Shown here: positions 45,092-54,764 of the stretch, piece after piece
How positions within the stretch are numbered: position 1 is the first letter of the stretch
Layout: the number at the start of each line of letters is the position of its first letter
Origin: an uncultured Prochlorococcus sp.
GTDB lineage: Bacteria; Cyanobacteriota; Cyanobacteriia; PCC-6307; Cyanobiaceae
Length of the DNA stretch: 64,000 nt
Assembly (NCBI GenBank): GCA_902538515.1
Contig: CACBFH010000001.1
Coordinates: 124,001-188,000 of the forward strand
Direction: 5' to 3'
Program-made: the position numbers and the translations under genes
The notes under the pieces: model-generated
What the model was told of the DNA's origin: nothing
The model's input: only the letters and a program-made list of their open reading frames with translations
Database searches by the model: none

Positions 45092-45880
45092 ATTATTAAT
45101 TTTAGGTAAGTCGTCTAAATCCCCCCTCCAAAATAAATCTGGTTCTACAGGTGTCAGTGATATTTTATTATCTTGTATTTGAGATACATCACTGGGCCAG
45201 TTTTTTGGACCATAACCTTTTGATTTTAGATCTAAAACCACCTCACCCGCTAACCAATAATAATCATCACCTCTAGGGTCTTCCCTTTTGGAAAATTGAT
45301 TTTTATATTTTCTTATTGATAATCTTGTCCAGGATAATTCTTTTATTTTGCTTTCCTCGCAGGGGGGTATATTCAAGTTTAATAAGAGAGAAGCTGGCCA
45401 ATTATCATTTATTGCTTGTTCAGCAATATTCATTGCAATTTCTCCAGCAAATTCAAAATTCTTCCATTTAAAACTAGCAACACTTATTGCCATGGAAGGA
45501 ACATTTTCTAAAGTGCCCTCCATAGCTGCAGCGACTGTGCCAGAACAAAAAATATCTGTCCCTAAATTGGGCCCGTGATTTATTCCAGAGAGAACTAGAT
45601 CAGGTTTATTATCCAAGAGTTCAGATAGTGCTAATTTGACACAGTCAGCAGGCGTGCCAGAACATCCCCAAGCTTCAATTCCTTCCTCAAATAATTCGTC
45701 TGCTCTTTCCACTCTTAATGGGGATTGTAAAGTAAGACCATGACCAGTCGCTGATCTTTCTTGGTCAGGACATACTACTTTTACCTTATGTCCTCTTTTT
45801 AGCGCTGATTTTGCTAAAGCTCTGATTCCCGTTGCAAAAACACCATCATCATTGCTAATTAGTATATTTAACGGTTTCAT
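45071..45880 (-). CDS. surE: 5'-nucleotidase SurE
   Basis: SurE is a metal-dependent phosphatase acting on nucleoside monophosphates. The N-terminal '[18 protein letters not shown]' carries the Asp-Asp metal pair. '[16 protein letters not shown]' and '[23 protein letters not shown]' (Asn and Ser ligands) follow, with '[20 protein letters not shown]' after that. The 269-residue length is normal. It is divergent from pheS (68 bp apart) and overlaps the DUF3611 gene by 21 bp. Identification is secure. Confidence 0.95.
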   Translation of the reverse strand: MKPLNILISNDDGVFATGIRALAKSALKRGHKVKVVCPDQERSATGHGLTLQSPLRVERADELFEEGIEAWGCSGTPADCVKLALSELLDNKPDLVLSGINHGPNLGTDIFCSGTVAAAMEGTLENVPSMAISVASFKWKNFEFAGEIAMNIAEQAINDNWPASLLLNLNIPPCEESKIKELSWTRLSIRKYKNQFSKREDPRGDDYYWLAGEVVLDLKSKGYGPKNWPSDVSQIQDNKISLTPVEPDLFWRGDLDDLPKINNLFVNPS

Positions 45881-45948
45881 TAATCAATAAATTTTATTTA
45901 TGGACGATATTTAAGTAAAATAAACGTATACTTATTTTTACTATATCA

Positions 45949-46956
45949 GTGAGTCAAATTGAATCGTTAAGTCAAATTGAGGAAAAACTAAATAATCTTT
46001 CTCTAACAGCAAAGAATAAAATAGAAAATTCTATTACTAATGCAGAACTGGATCAATTGAGGGTGTCCTTGCTGGGAAAAAAAGGGGATTTGTCAATTAT
46101 CTTGAAAACAATGGGTCAACTATCTGGTACTGATAGACCAATAGTTGGCAAGAAAGCAAATTTAATAAAGATACATTTGCAAGCATTAATAACTGAAAGA
46201 AAAAATCAACTAAACAGTGAAGCCTTAGATAAAAAGATTAAAAACGAAAAAATTGATGTAACTATACCTTCAATCGGAACATCACGTGGAAATAAACATC
46301 CTTTGATTTCAACTCAAGATGAAATTATAGATATTCTTTGTGGTTTGGGCTACTCAGTTGAAAGTGGTCCTGAAATAGAAACTGATTTTTATAATTTTGA
46401 GTCCCTCAATATACCTAAAAATCATCCGGCAAGGGATATGCAGGATACTTTTTACTTGGATGAAAATCGACTCTTAAGAACCCATACCTCTCCTGTTCAG
46501 ATAAGATATTTAGAAAAAAATCCGCCCCCAGCAAGAATTATTTCTCCTGGGAGAGTTTACAGGAGAGATGCTGTAGATGCTACGCACTCTCCTGTATTTA
46601 ATCAGGTTGAAGTTTTATGTATTGATCAAGATATTGATTTTAGTCACTTAAGAGGAACAGTTCTTACTTTCTTAAAGACTTTTTTTGGCGATATCCCTGT
46701 AAGATTTAGAGCTAGCTATTTCCCATTCACTGAACCTTCAGCGGAAGTAGATGTACAATGGAAAGGTAAATGGTTAGAAGTTATGGGCTGCGGAATGGTA
46801 GATCCTAAGGTCTTAGAAAAATTAGGAATTGATTCTGAGAAATGGACTGGATTTGCAGCTGGATTAGGAGTTGAAAGATTTTGTATGGTGAGACATCAGA
46901 TTGATGATATTAGAAGATTTTATACGAATGATCTTAGATTTTTAGAGCAGTTTTAA
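45949..46956 (+). CDS. pheS: Phenylalanyl-tRNA synthetase, alpha subunit
   Basis: PheS is the catalytic subunit of the alpha2-beta2 class-II synthetase. Residues 1-100 form the coiled-coil tRNA-binding arm ('[20 protein letters not shown]'). Class-II motif 2 is in '[20 protein letters not shown]', and '[20 protein letters not shown]' and '[20 protein letters not shown]' (motif 3) follow. The 335-residue length is typical. The start is GTG at 45949. The beta subunit gene is not in this window, so pheS and pheT are separated, as is common in cyanobacteria. Confidence 0.96.
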   Translation: MSQIESLSQIEEKLNNLSLTAKNKIENSITNAELDQLRVSLLGKKGDLSIILKTMGQLSGTDRPIVGKKANLIKIHLQALITERKNQLNSEALDKKIKNEKIDVTIPSIGTSRGNKHPLISTQDEIIDILCGLGYSVESGPEIETDFYNFESLNIPKNHPARDMQDTFYLDENRLLRTHTSPVQIRYLEKNPPPARIISPGRVYRRDAVDATHSPVFNQVEVLCIDQDIDFSHLRGTVLTFLKTFFGDIPVRFRASYFPFTEPSAEVDVQWKGKWLEVMGCGMVDPKVLEKLGIDSEKWTGFAAGLGVERFCMVRHQIDDIRRFYTNDLRFLEQF

Positions 46957-47026
46957 TAGAATTAGATTTTTAAATTAGGATTGTCCAACAAATTAGTTTA
47001 AAATAATACTAGTCTTATTTTTTTGA

Positions 47027-47935
47027 TTGGTTCGTAAAGCAGGTCTAATTGTTAATGACGGGAAAGAACTGGCTGTTAAAACCGCATCTTCTGTGCAAAA
47101 AAAATTGGAAAAATCCAATTTTGAAGTTGTAAGGGTTAGTAGTTCTGGGGGTATGGTTGGTTTTGCTAATCCTGATCAACACGTGCGCCCATTAGGGTAT
47201 ACAAATTGTGTGCCAGAAGGTTTTGATTCGTCAATTGAGTTCGCTATTGTTCTTGGTGGAGATGGAACTGTGCTTTCTGCGGCAAGACAAACGGCACCTG
47301 CTAAGATTCCAATTCTTACAATAAATACTGGACATTTAGGTTTTCTTGCCGAAGCTTATTTATCTAACTTAGAGGAGGCTATTGATAAAATTATTACTGG
47401 GAATTGGGATATTGAAGAAAGAACTTGCTTCATCATTAGTGTAATGAGGAATGATCAAAGGAGATGGGAGTCTCTTTGCCTTAATGAGATGGCTCTTCAC
47501 AGAGAACCACTTACAAGTATGTGTCATTTTGAGATTTCTATAGGGCGACATGCTCCTGTGGATATTTCAGCTGATGGAGTTATTTTATCCACTCCAACTG
47601 GTTCTACTGCATATTCTTTAAGTGCTGGAGGACCAGTTATTACACCAGATTGTCCAGTAGTGCAATTAACTCCAATCGCCCCACATTCCTTGGCATCAAG
47701 AGCATTAGTTTTTAATGATTCAGAGCCAGTGACTGTTTTCCCTGCAACACCTGAAAGGTTAGTAATGGTTGTTGATGGAAATGCTGGTTGTTATGTTTGG
47801 CCTGAAGATAGAGTTTTAATAAGAAAAAGTAATCACTCAGTAAAGTTTATTAGGCTTGAAGATCATGAGTTTTTCCAAGTTTTAAGAAATAAATTAGGTT
47901 GGGGATTACCCCATGTAGCTAAACCTAACAAGTAA
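47027..47935 (+). CDS. nadK: NAD kinase
   Basis: NadK phosphorylates NAD to NADP. The sequence has '[20 protein letters not shown]' (GGDGT motif near residues 77-82), '[16 protein letters not shown]', '[25 protein letters not shown]' as the second NAD-binding block (quoted here in part) and '[17 protein letters not shown]' near the end. The 302-residue length is normal. The start is a TTG at 47027. Cyanobacteria often carry two NadK paralogues and I cannot say which one this is. It converges on the broken cobL gene across 7 bp. Confidence 0.95.
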   Translation: MVRKAGLIVNDGKELAVKTASSVQKKLEKSNFEVVRVSSSGGMVGFANPDQHVRPLGYTNCVPEGFDSSIEFAIVLGGDGTVLSAARQTAPAKIPILTINTGHLGFLAEAYLSNLEEAIDKIITGNWDIEERTCFIISVMRNDQRRWESLCLNEMALHREPLTSMCHFEISIGRHAPVDISADGVILSTPTGSTAYSLSAGGPVITPDCPVVQLTPIAPHSLASRALVFNDSEPVTVFPATPERLVMVVDGNAGCYVWPEDRVLIRKSNHSVKFIRLEDHEFFQVLRNKLGWGLPHVAKPNK

Positions 47936-47942
47936 CAATTAT

Positions 47943-48197
47943 TTAAATTAATTTTTTCCCTTTCAATAAAAAAACAGGATTGTTTGGTTCTAGTCTTAGT
48001 CCCTCTGAGATACTTATGCTTTTGTAAGTCTGAATTAAATTTAAATTTGTTTTGAAATTTTTATCTTCTAATTGCTTTTTCAAATCTTTTATAGTTTGAA
48101 TATCTATTATCGGGATTAATATAATATCTCCAATATTCATATCTTTAGCAAGATTATTTATAATTAGAAGTTTAGTTTTTTTATCCCCCCCCCCCAA
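47943..48197 (-). pseudogene. cobL: Separated C-terminal part of cobL (out of frame)
   Basis: The 84-codon track ORF begins inside a run of eleven G (minus strand) at a TTG that is part of the tract. Its protein, starting 'GGGDKKTKLLIINNLAKDMN' and ending 'NPVFLLKGKKLI', continues the methyltransferase domain of the upstream CbiET ORF after 'RLVIGGGG'. The family consensus expects a 'GG' turn followed by a helix and a final strand, which this part provides. With ten (or seven) G the two parts would be one protein of about 427 residues. As written it is a frameshifted fragment without its own plausible start. Confidence 0.8.
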
Positions 48198-49227
48198 TTA
48201 CTAATCTGTTAGGTTTTTCCAAAAAACTAAAACTTCTTGTATTTAAAATATCTTTTATATCTTCCTCAAAAATAAATTTTGGTTTAACGCCAAGTCTTTT
48301 TGCGTTCTCTAATATTAATGATTTTGAGCCAATTCTTTTATCGATACAAAATAAATCTAAATTAGGTCGTAGTTTTAATGCCTCTAAACCAATTGAACCA
48401 CAACCGGCCCCTATGTCCCAAATAACACCATTTTTAGGAAGCTCTAGATCAGCTAAGATTTGAATACGAACTTCTCTTTTTGTTAATAAATTTGGTCGAT
48501 CTTCAAAGGTTTTAAAAATAATATCGCTGATTCCAAAAAAAGGGAGATTATCATTTGAGTAATTTTTCTTTGTTTTCGTAAGAACAACAATGTTTAAACT
48601 TGATATATCAGATGGTAATGATTCTTTAAAATTTAATTTTCTTATATTTTCATTGTCGAAGCCTATCTCTTCACAAAGCCAAAAATCATAGAAGTCAATC
48701 AGATTTAATTCTGATAAGTTTTCTTTAATTATTTCTAAACTTTTATTATTTGAGTCTGTAATTATAGCCAAACTAGAGGGCCTTGCTTTAAGTGCCTCAA
48801 CTAACTTAGTAGAATCTCTGCCGTGAATACTTACATTAACAGTATTTTGCCACGGAATCTTTAACTTACTAAATGCTAATTGAATACAAGTATTTGAAGG
48901 GTAAAAACTTAATTCATCTTTTGAAAAATTTTCTAGTAATATTCTCCCAATTCCAAACCAAAGTGGATCTCCTCTAGAAATTAAAATAATATCAGTTTTT
49001 TGAGATTTAAGCCATTTAACAAGTTCATTATTACTTTTGCTCGAAAAAAATGATTTCTTTTTTAATAAACTATTTTCGCTCCATGATTTAATTTCTTCAA
49101 AATATGAATTTGGAACTGCAATATTTTCTGTTTCTAAAAATAAATTCTGTAATTTTAGAGATATATCTTCGAATTTATAAGAATTAATCCCAATTACATG
49201 AATTTTTCTACTTACTTCAGTCATCAA
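48181..49227 (-). CDS. cobL: Precorrin-6Y C5,15-methyltransferase CobL (CbiE-CbiT), frameshifted
   Basis: This ORF holds the CbiE half (about residues 5-205, with 'ILISRGDPLWFGIGRILLEN' as the tetrapyrrole-methylase motif) and most of the CbiT half (about 220-348). The latter has 'ALAD'-less 'LTKREVRIQILADLELPKNG' and 'VIWDIGAGCGSIGLEALKL' as the AdoMet site. The fused enzyme methylates C5 and C15 and decarboxylates precorrin-6B during corrin synthesis. It ends 'RLVIGGGG' and a stop because an 11-G run shifts the frame. The missing about 80 residues are in the next frame. It is divergent from the gene at 49309. Confidence 0.85.
   Translation of the reverse strand: MMTEVSRKIHVIGINSYKFEDISLKLQNLFLETENIAVPNSYFEEIKSWSENSLLKKKSFFSSKSNNELVKWLKSQKTDIILISRGDPLWFGIGRILLENFSKDELSFYPSNTCIQLAFSKLKIPWQNTVNVSIHGRDSTKLVEALKARPSSLAIITDSNNKSLEIIKENLSELNLIDFYDFWLCEEIGFDNENIRKLNFKESLPSDISSLNIVVLTKTKKNYSNDNLPFFGISDIIFKTFEDRPNLLTKREVRIQILADLELPKNGVIWDIGAGCGSIGLEALKLRPNLDLFCIDKRIGSKSLILENAKRLGVKPKFIFEEDIKDILNTRSFSFLEKPNRLVIGGGG
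48185..48195 (-). repeat. 11-G homopolymer at the cobL frameshift
   Basis: The plus strand shows eleven C in a row (G on the coding strand) in an otherwise AT-rich region. It falls in the CbiT coding sequence at the Gly-Gly turn. Eleven G break the frame, while ten or seven would keep it open. This could be a slippage site, a sequencing artefact or a true mutation. Confidence 0.9.
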
Positions 49228-49308
49228 TAATTAATGTAAAGGGAATAGAGTGTTTGAATGTTTGATTAAATTATCCTATTATTGTTCGGAGTTATCATAG
49301 TAAATTAA

Positions 49309-49560
49309 TTGTCTGAAAGGAGAAAGAGATTACATGACTTATTGTTAACTCTAATTGAAAAAGATAGTGAATTTGAGTTTATTGAAGAAGACTCCAGCGA
49401 TTTAACATCTAGCTATTCTGAAAAAGACACTTTAAATTTATCTCGAGTTATAGAAAAAAATCGTAAAATAATCAAAAGATATCAAGCTATTGTAAGAACG
49501 GCTGTAACTCTAGACGCTCTAATGGATTCTGAAAATGAAGAAAATTACAAAATCAAATAA
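49309..49560 (+). CDS. Small conserved hypothetical protein
   Basis: An 83-residue soluble protein begins at TTG 49309 with 'MSERRKRLHDLLLTLIEKDS'. It is rich in Glu, Ser and Lys; the first third looks helical, the middle is acidic and Ser-rich, and the end 'RYQAIVRTAVTLDALMDSE' forms a probable helix. No domain is recognised. It overlaps the DUF3122 gene by 26 bp on the same strand, so the two are likely translated from one message that also includes ribD. Confidence 0.7.
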   Translation: MSERRKRLHDLLLTLIEKDSEFEFIEEDSSDLTSSYSEKDTLNLSRVIEKNRKIIKRYQAIVRTAVTLDALMDSENEENYKIK

Positions 49561-50035
49561 AAATATTTTTTTGAAGGGAATATTACCTTTACTTTTACTA
49601 ATATCCTTTGTTTTTAACCCAATAATAGTATCTGCAGAAGTTGCAGAAACAGAAATAAATGGGGAATTAATGACTGCTAGCAGTGAGTTTTTAAGGGACT
49701 TAGACTTCGAAACTTGGCAATTAGTAGCTTATAATTCACCTCTTTTTGAAGATAAATTGATCTTGAGAGTAATAGGATATCCAGGAAATCTCAGGATTGA
49801 TCATCCCACAGAACTAAATGTTGAATCTGGAAGAAAGCAATGGATCTTGGATGACAAAACATTACTTAACCCCGGATTAGCAAATGACGGTAGACAAGCT
49901 GCTGCAGAATTTGATCTTGATGAGCTTATTCAAAATATAGAAAAAAATAGACCATTGAGACTATCTTTGCCAGGTGTTTTTTCAGAATTACCTGTTCCTC
50001 CCTTTGTTGTTAAAGAGTGGAGATCATTAAACTGA
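49535..50035 (+). CDS. DUF3122 family exported protein
   Basis: The 166-residue protein has a signal peptide ('ILPLLLLISFVFNPIIVSA', cleavage probably near residue 35). The mature part has 'FETWQLVAYNSPLFEDKLIL', 'RVIGYPGNLRIDHPTEL' and the end 'LPVPPFVVKEWRSLN', which fit DUF3122, a small family restricted to cyanobacteria and plastid-bearing relatives as far as I recall. The function is unknown. It is sandwiched between the small gene at 49309 (26-bp overlap) and ribD (15-bp gap). Confidence 0.78.
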   Translation: MKKITKSNKNIFLKGILPLLLLISFVFNPIIVSAEVAETEINGELMTASSEFLRDLDFETWQLVAYNSPLFEDKLILRVIGYPGNLRIDHPTELNVESGRKQWILDDKTLLNPGLANDGRQAAAEFDLDELIQNIEKNRPLRLSLPGVFSELPVPPFVVKEWRSLN

Positions 50036-50050
50036 ATTTGATTCTTGAGG

Positions 50051-51145
50051 ATGTCTAAAAAAAATGTAAGCCATACAAAATGGATGAAAAGGGCAATTTT
50101 TTTGGCTTCGCTAGGCAGAAATACAACGAGTCCTAACCCAAATGTTGGAGCTGTAATACTTGATAAAAATGGAAACCTTATTTCAGAGGGATTTCATTAT
50201 AAAGCAGGAATGCCTCATGCCGAGGCAATGGCTTTTGAAAAACTAAACAAAAATGCCAAAGGGGGCACAATGTATGTAAACCTTGAACCTTGTTGTCACC
50301 ACGGTAGAACACCTCCATGCGTAGAAAAAGTAATTTCCTCAGGAATTAAAAAAATCTACATTTCTGTTAAAGATCCTGATAAAAGAGTCTCTGGTAAAGG
50401 TATTAAGCTTCTTAAAGAAGCTGGAATTCAAGTTGACTTAGGATTATGTAAAAAAGAATCCTTGGAATTAAATAAGGCTTTCATCCATAGAAATATTACT
50501 AATAAGGCATTTGGAGTTCTTAAATGGGCAATGAGTATAGACGGTAGAGTTGCTCTAAAGAATGGGAAAAGTAAATGGATTACTAATGAAGAATCAAGGT
50601 CATTAGTTCACTCTTTAAGAGCAGAATTTGATGCAATAATCATTGGTGGAAACACGTTAAGGAAAGATAATCCACTTTTGACTACTAGAGGTTCAAAAAA
50701 AACTGAGCCCTTGAGAGTTGTTTTTACAAAAAGTTTAGATCTTCCTTCAAAATCTAATCTTTGGGATTGTAGTAGAGCCAAAACTTTAGTTATTTATGAT
50801 TCTTCTACAGCAAATGAAAGCTATCTCACAAGGTTGCCCAAAAGTGTGGAAGTTGAAAAGGTATCATCAGACAATCCAGAATTAATTTCAAAAATACTTG
50901 CTGATAGAGGGTGTAATAAAGTTCTTTGGGAATGTGGCCCTAGATTGGCTACCGCCGCTATTCAATCTAGATGTATCCAGGAAATTATTACCTTTATTGC
51001 TCCAAAAATTTTAGGTGGAGAAAATAGTATGAATCCATTTGGCGATTTCGAATTTGAACAAATGAATGAAATTATTAAATTAAGTGATTCTCAGGTAAGT
51101 TTGATTGGCAATGATATATGCGTTAAAAGTTCTTTTAAAAATTAA
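50051..51145 (+). CDS. ribD: Riboflavin biosynthesis protein RibD (deaminase / reductase)
   Basis: RibD deaminates and then reduces the pyrimidine intermediate of riboflavin synthesis. The N-terminal deaminase has 'AGMPHAEAMAFEKLNK' and 'VNLEPCCHHGRTPPC' (His-Ala-Glu and Pro-Cys-x-x-x-x-x-x-x-x-Cys zinc site) in the first 90 residues. The C-terminal reductase (about 150-360) has 'VLKWAMSIDGRVALKNGKSK' and 'DAIIIGGNTLRKDNPLLTTR'. The track starts at a TTG (50045), but the ATG two codons later (50051) is the better start, giving 364 residues. It follows the DUF3122 gene closely. Its product pathway feeds RibF, encoded at about 44 kb. Confidence 0.94.
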   Translation: MSKKNVSHTKWMKRAIFLASLGRNTTSPNPNVGAVILDKNGNLISEGFHYKAGMPHAEAMAFEKLNKNAKGGTMYVNLEPCCHHGRTPPCVEKVISSGIKKIYISVKDPDKRVSGKGIKLLKEAGIQVDLGLCKKESLELNKAFIHRNITNKAFGVLKWAMSIDGRVALKNGKSKWITNEESRSLVHSLRAEFDAIIIGGNTLRKDNPLLTTRGSKKTEPLRVVFTKSLDLPSKSNLWDCSRAKTLVIYDSSTANESYLTRLPKSVEVEKVSSDNPELISKILADRGCNKVLWECGPRLATAAIQSRCIQEIITFIAPKILGGENSMNPFGDFEFEQMNEIIKLSDSQVSLIGNDICVKSSFKN

Positions 51146-51261
51146 TCTTTGATACTTATTAATATGGGTCAAAGTGCCGTTCGGTTCTTACCCAAAAAAA
51201 ACAATACAGATACGGAAACTCATTGTTTAGTTTATAATAAGTTCACAATTTGATAACAATC

Positions 51262-53124
51262 ATGCCAATAAGACAAGACGATAATCAACCTAATAGAAGA
51301 TTTGGAATTGTAAATATTATTTTGATAGGCGTTGGAGCATTACTTTTATTTAGTAGCCTATTCCCAAATCAAAATATGCAAATCCCTAGGGTTCCTTACT
51401 CTCTATTTATAGATCAGGTGAACGACGGGGAAGTTAAGCGCGCATATATAACTCAAGAACAAATTAGATACGAGTTAAATGGAGCTGAAGAAGGCGCACC
51501 TTCTGTTTTAGCGACAACCCCAATTTTTGATATGGACCTTCCACAAAGATTAGAAAGTAAGGGGGTGGAATTCGCTGCTGCTCCTCCAAAGAAACCTAAT
51601 TTCTTCTCAACCATTTTAAGCTGGGTTGTTCCTCCTTTAATTTTTATCCTTGTTTTACAATTCTTTGCTAGAAGAAGTATGGGAGGTGGAGGCGCTCAAG
51701 GGGCTTTAAGTTTTACTAAAAGTAAAGCTAAAGTATACGTTCCTGATGATGAGTCAAAAGTAACATTTGCTGATGTTGCTGGAGTTGATGAAGCTAAAGA
51801 CGAATTAACGGAAATAGTTGATTTTTTAAAAAAACCAGAGAGATATACAGATATCGGTGCTCGAATTCCTAAAGGTGTACTTCTTGTAGGACCACCTGGA
51901 ACTGGAAAAACCCTTTTATCTAAGGCTGTTGCTGGAGAGGCTGAAGTACCTTTTTTCATAATTTCAGGTTCAGAATTTGTAGAACTTTTTGTTGGAGCAG
52001 GTGCGGCTAGAGTGAGAGACTTATTCGAACAAGCAAAAAAGAAAGCCCCTTGTATAATTTTTATTGATGAATTAGACGCTATTGGTAAAAGTCGATCGGG
52101 GTCAATGGGGGTTGTTGGGGGAAACGATGAAAGAGAACAAACCTTAAATCAATTACTCACAGAGATGGATGGTTTCGCTTCTGCAGATAAACCTGTTATA
52201 GTTCTTGCGGCAACAAACCAACCAGAGGTTTTAGATGCGGCCTTGTTAAGACCAGGTAGATTTGACAGACAAGTCTTAGTTGATAGACCTGACTTATCAG
52301 GAAGAAAGACAATTCTAGAAATCTATACAAAAAAAGTAAAACTTTCCGAAGATATTGACTTAGAATCTATCGCTCAAGCTACAAGTGGTTTTGCAGGCGC
52401 AGATTTAGCTAACATGGTTAATGAAGCAGCTTTATTAGCTGCTAGAGCTAAAAGAAAAAGTGTTGAGCAGCAAGATTTAAGTGAAGCAATAGAAAGAGTC
52501 GTTGCTGGGCTAGAGAAAAAAAGCAGAGTACTACAAGCAGACGAAAAAAAAGTTGTTGCTTATCATGAAGTGGGTCATGCCATTGTTGGCCATTTAATGC
52601 CTGGCGGTTCAAAAGTTGCAAAAATTTCTATTGTTCCAAGGGGTATGAGTGCACTAGGTTACACACTTCAACTCCCCACAGAAGAAAGATTTCTTAATTC
52701 TAAAGATGAATTGAAAGGACAAATAGCCACACTTCTAGGAGGGAGGTCAGCTGAAGAAGTTGTTTTTGGCAAAATCACAACTGGAGCTTCAAATGATCTT
52801 CAAAGAGCAACAGATATTGCAGAACAGATGGTAGGTACCTTTGGAATGAGCGATATACTTGGCCCTCTAGCTTATGACAAACAGGGTGGTGGTCAATTTT
52901 TAGGCAATGGAAACAATCCAAGAAGATCTGTAAGTGATGCCACTGCTCAAGCTATAGATAAAGAAGTAAGAGACTTAGTTGACGATGCTCATGAGACAGC
53001 ATTAAAAATTTTGAGGAATAACTTGCCTCTACTAGAATCTATTTCACAAAAGATACTTAAAGAAGAGGTTATTGAAGGTGAGGATCTTAAAACTCTTCTT
53101 GCTGAAAGTAAAATGCCTGCATAG
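51262..53124 (+). CDS. ftsH: ATP-dependent zinc metalloprotease FtsH
   Basis: FtsH is a membrane AAA+ protease; in cyanobacteria different copies handle photosystem II repair and other tasks. It has an N-terminal membrane helix ('[18 protein letters not shown]'), a periplasmic or lumenal domain, a second helix near residue 130, Walker A '[10 protein letters not shown]', '[14 protein letters not shown]' (Walker B), '[20 protein letters not shown]' (SRH) and the zinc site '[14 protein letters not shown]' (HEVGH). The TTG at 51250 lies four codons before an ATG (51262), which I prefer, giving 620 residues. Which FtsH paralogue this is cannot be read from one copy. Confidence 0.96.
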   Translation: MPIRQDDNQPNRRFGIVNIILIGVGALLLFSSLFPNQNMQIPRVPYSLFIDQVNDGEVKRAYITQEQIRYELNGAEEGAPSVLATTPIFDMDLPQRLESKGVEFAAAPPKKPNFFSTILSWVVPPLIFILVLQFFARRSMGGGGAQGALSFTKSKAKVYVPDDESKVTFADVAGVDEAKDELTEIVDFLKKPERYTDIGARIPKGVLLVGPPGTGKTLLSKAVAGEAEVPFFIISGSEFVELFVGAGAARVRDLFEQAKKKAPCIIFIDELDAIGKSRSGSMGVVGGNDEREQTLNQLLTEMDGFASADKPVIVLAATNQPEVLDAALLRPGRFDRQVLVDRPDLSGRKTILEIYTKKVKLSEDIDLESIAQATSGFAGADLANMVNEAALLAARAKRKSVEQQDLSEAIERVVAGLEKKSRVLQADEKKVVAYHEVGHAIVGHLMPGGSKVAKISIVPRGMSALGYTLQLPTEERFLNSKDELKGQIATLLGGRSAEEVVFGKITTGASNDLQRATDIAEQMVGTFGMSDILGPLAYDKQGGGQFLGNGNNPRRSVSDATAQAIDKEVRDLVDDAHETALKILRNNLPLLESISQKILKEEVIEGEDLKTLLAESKMPA

Positions 53125-53152
53125 TAGAATTTAGTTCTCTGTTATAAAATTG

Positions 53153-54079
53153 ATGCTTAAACCAAATAAGCTTGTTAATTCAAATTTTTTATCATGTTTA
53201 GACCTTTCAGCTGAAGAAGTTTTCGATATATTGAACCTTGCGCAAAACTTTAAAAATAAAACTTTAAATATTGAATTTAAAGATAAAGTTTTAGGACTCA
53301 TTTTTGATAAGTCCTCTACCAGAACAAGAGTTAGCTTTCAGGTTGCAATGTCTCGACTAGGGGGGACAACAATTGATTTAAACCCAAATACTGCTCAAAT
53401 TGGTAGAGGCGAGCCTATAAAAGATACAGCAAGAGTACTTAGTAGATATTGCGATGCACTTGCAATAAGAACATTTAAGCAGTCAGATTTAGAGGAGTAT
53501 GCAAATTGGTCTTCGAAGCCTGTTATCAATGCTCTTACTGATTTAGAGCATCCTTGCCAAGCTTTGGCAGATTTTATGACTATTAAAGAAGAATTCATCG
53601 ACTTTAGTAAAGTTGTTTTGACATTTATAGGTGATGGTAATAATGTTGCAAATTCACTTATTTTATGTGGAGCATTACTTGATGTGGAAGTAAGAATTGC
53701 TTGCCCAAAGGGATATGAACCAAATCCTTTGATTTTGGAAAGAGCGAATGAAATATATGAGAATAAAAATTTATTAAAAGTGACTAATGATCCATATGTC
53801 GCAGTATCTGGAGCTAATGTTCTTTATACAGATGTATGGTCTTCTATGGGAGAAGAAAGTCTCAAAGAAGAAAAAGATAATGATTTTGCTGGTTTTACAG
53901 TTGATTCTGATTTAGTCAGCAAAGCAGATAAAAATGCAATTATCCTACATTGCCTTCCGGCTTATAGATCTAAAGAAATAACTGAGGAGGTATTTGAAGG
54001 CGAGAATAACCGAATTTTTCAACAAGCAGAGAATAGACTTCATATTCAACAAGCACTTTTAGCCTCACTTCTCTCTTAA
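53153..54079 (+). CDS. argF: Ornithine carbamoyltransferase
   Basis: ArgF makes citrulline from ornithine and carbamoyl phosphate in arginine synthesis (argD is at 16 kb). Motifs are 'DKSSTRTRVSFQVAMSRLGG' with the STRTR carbamoyl-phosphate site, 'LEHPCQALADFMTIKEE' and 'ILHCLPAYRSKEIT' with the HCLPA-R site. The 308-residue length is normal. The track ORF begins at TTG 53150; the following ATG (53153) is the likely start. It is 28 bp after ftsH and about 55 bp before lexA. Identification is secure. Confidence 0.96.
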   Translation: MLKPNKLVNSNFLSCLDLSAEEVFDILNLAQNFKNKTLNIEFKDKVLGLIFDKSSTRTRVSFQVAMSRLGGTTIDLNPNTAQIGRGEPIKDTARVLSRYCDALAIRTFKQSDLEEYANWSSKPVINALTDLEHPCQALADFMTIKEEFIDFSKVVLTFIGDGNNVANSLILCGALLDVEVRIACPKGYEPNPLILERANEIYENKNLLKVTNDPYVAVSGANVLYTDVWSSMGEESLKEEKDNDFAGFTVDSDLVSKADKNAIILHCLPAYRSKEITEEVFEGENNRIFQQAENRLHIQQALLASLLS

Positions 54080-54102
54080 AACTTGCAAAAAGTTAATTAA
54101 AA

Positions 54103-54133
54103 AGGTACAAATGTATTAGAGTACATTTGTTCC
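54103..54133 (+). promoter_or_regulatory. Candidate LexA operator of lexA
   Basis: 'AGTACATTTGTTCC' at 54120-54133 matches the cyanobacterial LexA-box consensus as I remember it (RGTACNNNDGTWCB). It ends at the base before the TTG start of lexA. An inverted copy precedes it: 'ACAAATGTA', six bases, 'TACATTTGT' form a perfect 9-bp inverted repeat. Binding here would block lexA transcription or initiation (autoregulation). Confidence 0.7.
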
Positions 54134-54751
54134 TTGATTAAATACTCAGGCGAGAACCTCACTGAAGCTCAAAATGAGCTTTATGAATGGATAAGAGATT
54201 ATGTAAGAGATTTTCAGCATAGTCCTTCAATTAGGCAAATGATGAACGCAATGGGTTTAAAGTCCCCGGCTCCAATTCAAAGTAGACTTAAACATCTTCA
54301 AGATAAGGGATTTATTTCTTGGCAGGAAGGTAAAGCGAGAACCCTTAAATTAGTTGATGAAATTATTGATGGAATTCCAATTAAAGGATCTATCGCGGCA
54401 GGTGGATTAATTGAAACTTTTTCAGACGTTCAAGAAAATCTTGATGTGACAGAAATTTTTAAGAAAAAGGATGTTTTTGCACTAACTGTAAATGGTGACT
54501 CAATGATTGATGCATGTATTGCTGATGGAGATATGGTATTAATGGAACCTTTAAGAGATTCTTACTCTCTTAAAAATGGAACAATTGTAAGTGCAATGGT
54601 CCCTGGCTTGGGTACAACATTAAAGTATTTTTTCAAAAGGGGAGGAAAAATCTATTTAGAGGCAGCCAATCCGGCTTATGACCCTATTGAATTAAATTTA
54701 GATGAAGTCATATTTCAAGGTAAACTTTTAGCCGTTTGGCGAAAAGTTTAG
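54134..54751 (+). CDS. lexA: LexA repressor
   Basis: The 205-residue protein has an N-terminal winged helix-turn-helix ('EAQNELYEWIRDYVRDF', 'PSIRQMMNAMGLKSPAPIQS'). The C-terminal S24 protease domain has the Ala89-Gly90 cleavage site in 'GSIAAGGLIE', catalytic Ser123 in 'LTVNGDSMIDACI' and Lys164 in 'GTTLKYFF'. All residues for RecA-stimulated self-cleavage are present, so a normal SOS repressor is possible; some cyanobacterial LexA proteins have lost these residues. The start is TTG at 54134, directly after the operator, so the leader must be very short or absent. It ends 13 bp from the polysaccharide cluster on the other strand. Confidence 0.95.
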   Translation: MIKYSGENLTEAQNELYEWIRDYVRDFQHSPSIRQMMNAMGLKSPAPIQSRLKHLQDKGFISWQEGKARTLKLVDEIIDGIPIKGSIAAGGLIETFSDVQENLDVTEIFKKKDVFALTVNGDSMIDACIADGDMVLMEPLRDSYSLKNGTIVSAMVPGLGTTLKYFFKRGGKIYLEAANPAYDPIELNLDEVIFQGKLLAVWRKV

Positions 54752-54764
54752 TAAAAAATTAAAA

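Noticed and set aside
51164-51253. A 29-codon ORF between ribD and ftsH
   Set aside because: It is short, without hydrophobic or domain features, and runs into the ftsH start region; most likely chance.
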